Source of the DNA: Asterias amurensis
Taxonomy: Eukaryota; Echinodermata; Asteroidea; Forcipulatida; Asteriidae
NCBI RefSeq assembly: GCF_032118995.1
Contig: NC_092665.1
Span: 14,652,012-14,716,011, forward strand
DNA length: 64,000 nt
Reading direction: 5' to 3'
The notes below the pieces were generated by a model. It made no database searches. It was not told the origin of the DNA and worked only from the letters and a program-made list of their open reading frames with translations. Shown piece by piece: positions 57,059 to 64,000 of this stretch; positions within the stretch are counted from its first letter, which is position 1; each line of letters starts with the position of its first letter. The position numbers and the translations under genes were made by a program.

Positions 57059-57955
57059 TTATTCGAAGGAATCAGCTATCACAAAATTCTCTACTTAAGA
57101 CCACTTGTCCAATCAGACCCATCTGTGTTTATGGTGCAGCACATAAGAATGGGTTCGGATCCCGTTAAAGTCACAGGTCAAGACGGACAGTTAACGAAAT
57201 CAAACTGAAACTCCTTTACAACGATGAGGTTGACATTAATACTATGACTTTACTGCTGCGTGGGAATCGAAAGTCAACTGCCAAGTTCACGAAACTGGAC
57301 AGACAAGATATAGGTCGCAGTCCCTGACCGTGACTGTCATTGTGACCTCAATCTCGAGGTCATGACAGCCACCTCACCCCCCCCCCCAACCCACCACCTC
57401 GCCAGAGCACAAAGTCCATAATACAAGTCAAGTTACACAACAGAGATTTACTTGTAAACCGCCATTATAAATGCTTTATATACCCTTAGTTAATTACCTG
57501 TTCATGTTTGTTGTGTTGTCATTAGCCTTCGGGAAAGACTCTAGGGGTCGAAACGTCAGGCCATTATAAATTGTTTGCATTTATGCCATATGTCCTTTTG
57601 GCTAGCAAGCAATTTGCAACAGCTGATTTATTGTGTGCTTTATAAAGACACTAGGATACCATTAACACAGTCATACTTTATTGTCATTTTAAACATTCAA
57701 ATAGCGAAGTCCAATCAACCCAAAGGCACAAACTGTTTCACCACCTTGGGGAACGAACGCTTCATTGGGAACACTGCTCGAGTTACCGGAAGAAGAAGAA
57801 AACAAATCCACATTCAGAAGATAAAATCTTCCACACACATTTACAGGTCCGTTCTCAGGGTCTTTTACTGTCTCACAGGGGCATATAATAAGACTGTCGG
57901 AGCCTGAGTGATTATGCTCTAAACGCGCGGGTATGCCAAACTCCGGTAACACGGT

Positions 57956-58410
57956 AGACTTGACTCAAGTCCCAATCCCGTAAGAGTCCTTACAATTATT
58001 TGCAGTCCCATCGTAACGTCCAAAAAACTCCCCAAACTTGTGCCGTGTGCCGCAGTCTCGGGACCACACTAGCTACATTTTTGACGGCGAATGTGCTTGG
58101 GGACCTCTCGCAAGAGAGCGGGACTTGAATCAAGTCTAGTAGTACAACCAAACCACGGCATCAGGCACTCCGGTGAAGGAAGCCAAGCGCAACCGACGGC
58201 TAGCCAAGCCTCAAGCGAACAACCAGAGAGACCTAATTGCGGAGCGACTCATGGTCGTATGATGACTTTAAGGTCAGCCCCAAGGGGGTAGACTTGATTC
58301 AAGTCCCGTTCTCGTGTGCGAGAGGTCTCTTTATCCGCCGTCAAAATGTTGTCCTGAGTTGGGGGAGTTTTCTGATGTTAGTCAGATGTGTTTGACTTGA
58401 GTCAAGTCTA
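57956..58410. mobile_element. Two family L foldbacks flanking a 150-bp segment
   Basis: Copy 57956-58138 (AGACTTGACTCAAGTCCCAA ... TTGAATCAAGTCTAG) and copy 58290-58410 (AGACTTGATTCAAGTCCC ... TTGACTTGAGTCAAGTCTA). The second is in the opposite orientation: its left end matches the right end of the first. Confidence 0.75.
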
Positions 58411-58673
58411 CCTCAAGGGTAGAAAACACGGATAACTACAAGTCGATGAGAGAAAGAGAAAACAACCAAAGATGGATTCCAAACTCAGAGCCCAATTTCA
58501 TATAGAACTGCTTAAGCACACACACAAAATGCTAAGCACAACAACATTATGCTTACCAGAATAAGGTTACAAGCAAAACTACCATTGCATGTCACAGGTT
58601 CAAGTTGTGAAGGCAAATTATACTTTGAACAGAAACAATAAGATTCATGATTTATCTAATGTTTCTATAAGCT

Positions 58674-59054
58674 TTAAAGCCATTGGACACTTTCGGAACA
58701 GAACAAATAATTAAAAGTTCACAGATTTACAAATAACTTACAGGGGTTACAGAAGGTAATGGTGAAAGACTTCTCTTGAAATATTATTTCCATGAAAAGC
58801 TTTACTTTTTGAGAAAACATTAAAAACAATTATCAATTTTCGACATCGAGAATTACGGATTTATTTTAAACACATGTAATGACACCGCGAAGCGTGCGGA
58901 AACAAGGGTGGGTTTTCCCGTTATTTTTTCCCGACTCCGATGACCGATTGAGCCTAATTAATTTCCACAGGTTTGTTATTTTATACATAAGTTGTGATAC
59001 ACGAAGTGTGGGCCTTGGACAATACTGTTTACCGAAAGTGTCCAATGGCTTTAA
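58674..59054 (+). mobile_element. TTAA foldback MITE family B, copy 4
   Basis: TTAAAGCCATTGGACACTTT to AAAGTGTCCAATGGCTTTAA; terminal repeats nearly perfect; TTAA at both ends. Confidence 0.8.
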
Positions 59055-59640
59055 ATAGGCCTAAAGAGTAACCACCATTTTTTACCGGGTTCTTAAAAAG
59101 ATATATCCGTATGATTTGAAATTTACCACCATTTTGTAAAAAAATGTCATCTCCCACAAGAAAATTCACACGCGTGGTTTTATTTCATTATAAACATGCA
59201 TCACTTGCCACAGGACGATGCCCTTTCATTTCAAAGTGAAATTGTTCACTTCTGTCCCGATCCGAATGACTAATTCTGTGTGACACTTTTATCAGTTTAT
59301 GGTGAGATTTCGACGGGACCTTAAACTGACATGGCGACGACTCCAACTCGATGGCAATTGCTCCGGGGTGAAGGTGTGAACGAGTTAAGGTAATACAGGC
59401 CTGCGGGCTCAAGCTTGGGGTATACACCGCAAAATATGTTCCTTTACACTGTCCGAGTTTTAAAGTGGTTTTCGTGGTCAGTTGTGGCTTTTGTTAATTG
59501 AAGGTGTCAGAGTTTTTAAAACTCAAGACGTAATTATGCTTGATTGCAACTGAAATCGTTGCGGTACCCACAAAATAGGTTCTTTTACATTGTCCGTGGG
59601 TTCCGTGGGTTCCGTGGGTATACGTTAAGGTTCTTTTTGT

Positions 59641-60032
59641 TTAAAGACACTACACAATATTGGTAATTATTGTCAAAGACCAGTCTTCTCACTTGCTGTA
59701 TCTCAACATATGCATAAAATAACAAACCTGATGTGAAAATTTGAGCTCAATTGGTCGTCGAAGTTGCGAGATAATAATGAAAGAAAAAAAAACACTTGTC
59801 ACACGAAGTTGTGTGTGCTTTCACATGCTTGATTTCGAGACCTCAAATTCTAATTCTGAGGTCTCAAAATCAACTTCGTGGGAAATTAATTCTTTCTCGA
59901 AAACTACGTCACTTCAGAGGGAGCCGTTTCTCACAATGTTTTATACTATCAACCTCTCCCCATTACTCGTTACCAAGTAAGGTTTGATAATAACTATTTT
60001 GGGTAATTGCCAATAGTGTCCACCGCCTTTAA
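59641..60032 (+). mobile_element. TTAA foldback MITE family A, copy 9
   Basis: TTAAAGACACTACACAATAT to AGTGTCCACCGCCTTTAA; centre GAGACCTCAAATTC / CTGAGGTCTCAAAAT. A GGTCAGTTGTGGCTTTTGTT phrase lies on both sides (59478 and 60035), suggesting insertion into a locally duplicated segment. Confidence 0.75.
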
Positions 60033-61526
60033 TGGTCAGTTGTGGCTTTTGTTAATTGAGTGATTTGAAGGTGTCCGAGTTTCGGAAACTTAAGGTGTAG
60101 TTATGCTTTATTTCAACAACCACTTAATATTTGTTTTGTCAGTTTGCAAAGAATGTATTTCTTGTTTAGTGGTTTGATGTTTGTTCTAGAGCACGGTGCA
60201 ACGCAAGCTGCTATGCTCTCCCCATGCGAAGAGAAAGCCCTTTCTCTAATATTGAATTAGCACATATTCCGGTTTTTATTAGCCAATTTTGGGTAAGTTG
60301 ACGAAGTAAATTGAATCACTCCTTCCTGACAAAAAAAGGAAAAAAATACTGTATGTTCCGGACGATATCAACTACGCGCTAATCAGGTGGTATCGAGGAA
60401 TCTTAAAAACGAAAAACCGATCGAGCTCGGATAAGTTGTATCGATTAAAGTATCATGCAGTGTTTTGTAAGTATAAAAAAGAATCGATACCGTGTTACTT
60501 CGATACTGTGTTATAACTTCGTATTCGAGTATTGAATGTATTCGGTTTGGAGGGGCGGGGATTGGAGGGGGGCACAGGTGTGATGTGTTACACGGCACGA
60601 GTCTGACATATGAACGAAACACCTGGTGTATCTTCACTGGTGGCTGACAGCTCACTGTCACTTTGGCAAATTGGAGGGGACGGCTGTGGGGACGGACAAG
60701 GCATGTGTCTAGCCGGGTTGACAAAAGGGCATCTTGATAGGTGTATTATAGGTGAAAATACACCCCCTTCTCCGTCTCAACAACCAAATACTTCCACTAA
60801 ATGCAACCTGCTACAAAAGCAAACCCCAAAACAGATTCAGTAACTTTCGTCAAAACTACAAGGTAATCAAACGCATCCACTTGGCGTAGAGGTATCGTTC
60901 AGCATATCATAGACGATAGCAGATTCAACTTAAAATGCAAAATGGCGTGCGTTGTCCGAATCCTAATATCGAGTTCTTAGCAATGTGTTAACTTGTAAGC
61001 AAGCTGCTTACAACTTTCTTTAAATAAGACATTAACAGGGCTGGCAAGAGAGGAACGTGGTAAGTACGGCACCAGTGTACTGCATCGATAATTTGAATGA
61101 TAACACTGCTCCTCTCAGCAAAATGTTTTTCTACACAAGCAAAGTTTAATATATTATAGCTTTGCATTCGTAAATTATCCACATGTTCCATTAAAAAAAT
61201 CAATGCGCCCCCATAATAAGCACAATTGTTTTTATACAGGGACCAATTTCACAGAGCTGCTTAAGCAGAAAGCAATGCTAAGCGAAAAATACACAGATTG
61301 TACATTCGCGAACGGACACCAACCCTCAAAACCCTAAAAACTTCATGCATCATGATTTGTTTCTCAGATTCAAATGTTTTGGGTGAAAACTTATTGATGT
61401 AATGTTTATCAATCTTTTTATCTTCTCCATTTTTGGAGGTTTTGAGGAAATAAATAAATAAAATAAATAAAACTACAAAACCATATTACACCGAATGGAG
61501 TCCTATCTCAAAATAGTTAACACCAT
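60033..61526. other. Unassigned intergenic/intronic stretch
   Basis: No supported gene. A fragment of the GCTTAAGCAGAAAGCAATGC repeat (about 61250) is present; otherwise nothing recognised. Confidence 0.5.
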
Positions 61527-61684
61527 ATATAGACCTTATGCACATGACGTCATTTCAGTACGGCGCCCTCGCCTTGAGGTCAAAAGGAGGTTGTTCATTG
61601 GCCAATCTATGTGCGTTTCGATTGTTTCGTCACCGTTTGACCTCAAAGATGGCGGCTGGATGACGTCAATGCATAAGGTCTATA
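61527..61684. mobile_element. Foldback element with TATAGACCTTATGCA ends
   Basis: TATAGACCTTATGCACATGA and GTCAATGCATAAGGTCTATA are inverted ends. It carries GACGTCAT in both arms, CGGCGCCCTCGCC and AAGATGGCGGC. Confidence 0.8.
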
Positions 61685-62971
61685 GCTGCAGAGCTTCTCA
61701 CCAAGTAAGGTTTAGGGTCATTCATCTCTGGAATATTGACCAATCTACGACCCTACTGAGCGATAACACAAAAACAAAACCCTCCAAAAGGAGAATACCC
61801 AAACTACCCCTTCAACGCATAATTTACAAAACTTCCACCGTGAAATTTACGGCACTTTCCCTTGCACCCTAGCTGCCAGGTAAAGTGCCGTAAAATTTTA
61901 CGGATATATTTGACAGTGATATACCCACAAGAGATTTCCAAATGGTATCACCGCAAACCTCACCCCCAAAATGAGAAGTGTGCCCCCCCCCCCGTGTCCC
62001 CCCATCTTGCTTAAACCAAATTTACTCGTCAGTTAATCCCAGGATCTCTTATCTCTTTCTTGAAGTGTTAATCCCTTCCGAATAATCTGTTTTGCCTTTT
62101 GACACCCACAGAATGATTCCATCCGATGATGATACATGTATAGGCCCCCTATCGATGAGTAATGAAGGTTGTATTGCTGAATCAATCACACAAAAAATCC
62201 GGTCGACGGATGTTTCACATCCAGAATAAAAACCTTGAAACGTTTTACAGGAAAGCATTCTCAGCGTGGAAGAAAGTGTCCCTCTTTTGGTCATCCAAGA
62301 AGAGATGCTTTTAAAACGATGAAATAAGGGCCAGTGTTAAAAAGGATACACGAAAATACGACAAATAATGTCATCGCCCTTTTCCAACAACTTAAAACAT
62401 AAAAGTTACACTCGACTGACAACATCAATGTGCCGTGAAATTTGTACGTCATCGTTTTCTTCAAAACCATTTCTCTCCACACCTGTCACGCTTTGACTTG
62501 AATCACTCGCTCCGATTGGTACTGACACGCCTGCATACCAACGCAAAACTTCAATAATTTTAACAACGTTCCCATCTGGCACGGCGGCCATTTTGAAAAA
62601 GTAGCCTGGTCGCAGCTTGGTTAACACCGCATCCACGCAAGGCAACACGGAATGCCTACCTGAGGATATATCAGGCTTGTATTCCAGGCTTGGACAGCTG
62701 GTGTGCCTATCGAGTAGGAGGGGTGTCGGTGTAAATTTGAAAAGAAACAGACTCGACTTTTTTTTCCTTTTTTTTCACAAGAGGTGAAAAAAACAGAAAA
62801 CATTTCCGTTTACCATCTGTTTGAACGTGTTACAGGAATGGTTATAGATGGAACAGGTGACAATGCTTTCCTCTGGCGCAGGGATATACGTGACCATGCT
62901 ACGACTTATACGAGTCACAGGTTAACAAGAAGATACTCGAACTTAATTCTCGATTTTGTTGTAACAAAAAA
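61685..62971. other. Unassigned stretch
   Basis: A C run at 61983-61992 and a short CTTGAACCT-free segment; no exon or recognised repeat beyond chance ORFs. Confidence 0.4.
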
Positions 62972-63162
62972 AGTTAGCAGGCCTGTGTGCTTCGTTTTTG
63001 AAAGGGCAACATCACCAAGGCAATTTCTCCTTGATAAATGCATGACACCCTAATGAGGACATTGTTAATTTATACTAGATCATTTCAAGGGCAACAAGGC
63101 AATGACCCGGGGGCATGGAGGCAATCGTCTACGTTGCTACCATGAAGTATCAGGCCTGGGTT
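62972..63162 (+). mobile_element. Foldback family D
   Basis: AGGCCTGTGTGCTTCGTTTT to GAAGTATCAGGCCTGG; both AGGCCTG ends are present. Confidence 0.7.
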
Positions 63163-63810
63163 AGTATAAGTCGCAGCTTTAAGCAAACTTTTATCTGCAT
63201 TGTCCTCTTGAGGAGACGAGCAGAGCATCCCAAAATCGCCCGGCTCTTCTCAGAGCTCTTCTCAGAGCCAACACATGGTTGTTGTACCCACAAGTTTACT
63301 CCTAGCATGTAGGATGGTTTCCTCCATGCCCCTTTAGTTTCCTCCTCCCTTGCTATGTGTTTCTTCTTCTTATCCACACAATGCAGCTTTAAACATCACT
63401 TAATGTTGACACAAACCAACTTTTTTTCATGATAGGGCCAATACAACGTACAGTGCATGTTTGTTGAGATTTCATTTTAAAATATTTTTACACTGTTTTA
63501 GTCCAACTCTACGCCTGTGTGGTTGTTCGAGCCGTTTCGACACACCGCAGAACCTCGCCCCGTCACGGGGACCCCCCGAAAGATTCAATGAGGTCAACAA
63601 GTGACTTACGGACGCTCGTAAGAGTTTCAATTCTTCTAGTATATCATCTGAGATAATATGGGAAAAGGATGACAGGATGAAAACAGATAAATGTGCACGG
63701 AGCTCTGTCCCCACAAAACAAGGTTGGGGACAATACCAAGTTGCAAATCGTTAGAATGAGTACAGAAAAGTTCTTTGCTTTTCCGGTATTTAATATGTAT
63801 TCCATTAAGT

Positions 63811-63845
63811 GACAACAACAACAACATCAGCAACAGCAACAGCAA

Positions 63846-63883
<38 letters not shown>

Positions 63884-64000
63884 GCAGTAACAGCAGCAGC
63901 AGCAACAACGACAGTAGTAGCACCAACAACAAACAACAATCAACAACAACAACCGCAACGACTTTACCAACCACACCACAATAAACAAACAAACAAACAA
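63811..64000 (+). repeat. (CAA)n / (CAG)n microsatellite and CAAA end
   Basis: CAA/CAG/AAC triplets run from 63811 to about 63960, and CAAA units end the window. The Asn/Ser-rich and Leu-rich ORFs read from it are artefacts of the repeat. Confidence 0.9.

Noticed and set aside
63636..63992. Leu-rich 118-codon ORF and Asn-rich ORF on the opposite strand
   Set aside because: Both are translations of the CAA/CAG microsatellite.
1..64000. Autonomous transposon, retrovirus or defence-like gene cluster
   Set aside because: No transposase, reverse transcriptase, integrase or envelope-like reading frame was seen; all mobile elements here are non-coding.

Overview
This is a metazoan nuclear genome window: genes are split by GT-AG introns, non-coding DNA dominates, and there is a dense load of short foldback transposons and tRNA-derived SINEs. 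Four conserved animal genes can be assembled by eye from exon similarity and splice phase. Their mix (a melted/VEPH1 homologue, a C7orf25 homologue, RCC2, and an adipolin/erythroferrone-type C1q protein) plus the style of the repeats suggests an invertebrate deuterostome, most likely an echinoderm such as a sea star. That assignment is inference, not proof.

Layout. (1) About 1-8.6 kb, minus strand: VEPH1/melted, with its 3' end running off the window start. Eleven coding exons were found, plus a 5' exon with two uORFs. The first half of the PH domain could not be located. (2) 8.6-12.0 kb: intergenic, with a 151-bp tandem duplication and two MITE families. (3) 12.1-16.5 kb, minus: C7orf25/UPF0415 homologue, complete in eight coding exons (451 aa), with one apparent GC-AG intron. 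(4) 16.5-17.36 kb: a head-to-head intergenic region of about 0.9 kb. (5) 17.36-28.58 kb, plus: RCC2 (TD-60), complete in ten coding exons (602 aa), with a long acidic C-terminal extension and introns full of repeats. (6) 28.6-39.5 kb: mostly non-coding repeats and one weak candidate exon. (7) 39.56-47.49 kb, minus: a C1QTNF12 (adipolin)/FAM132-like gene. Six central exons were found; the signal-peptide exon and the last C1q exon were not. (8) 47.5-64 kb: no convincing gene; repeats, low-complexity tracts and a few unsupported ORFs.

No operon-like logic links the genes. VEPH1 relatives act in insulin/FOXO/TOR and TGF-beta signalling, adipolin relatives are secreted metabolic hormones, RCC2 is a mitotic and small-GTPase regulator, and C7orf25 has no settled function. 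The most distinctive content is the repeat landscape. Two foldback families are flanked by TTAA at both ends, several other palindromic families recur five to nine times each, and a tandem array beside an RCC2 exon carries copies of a 5' splice-site sequence. I did not find a clearly new biological system. All exon coordinates were read by eye from splice consensus and phase.
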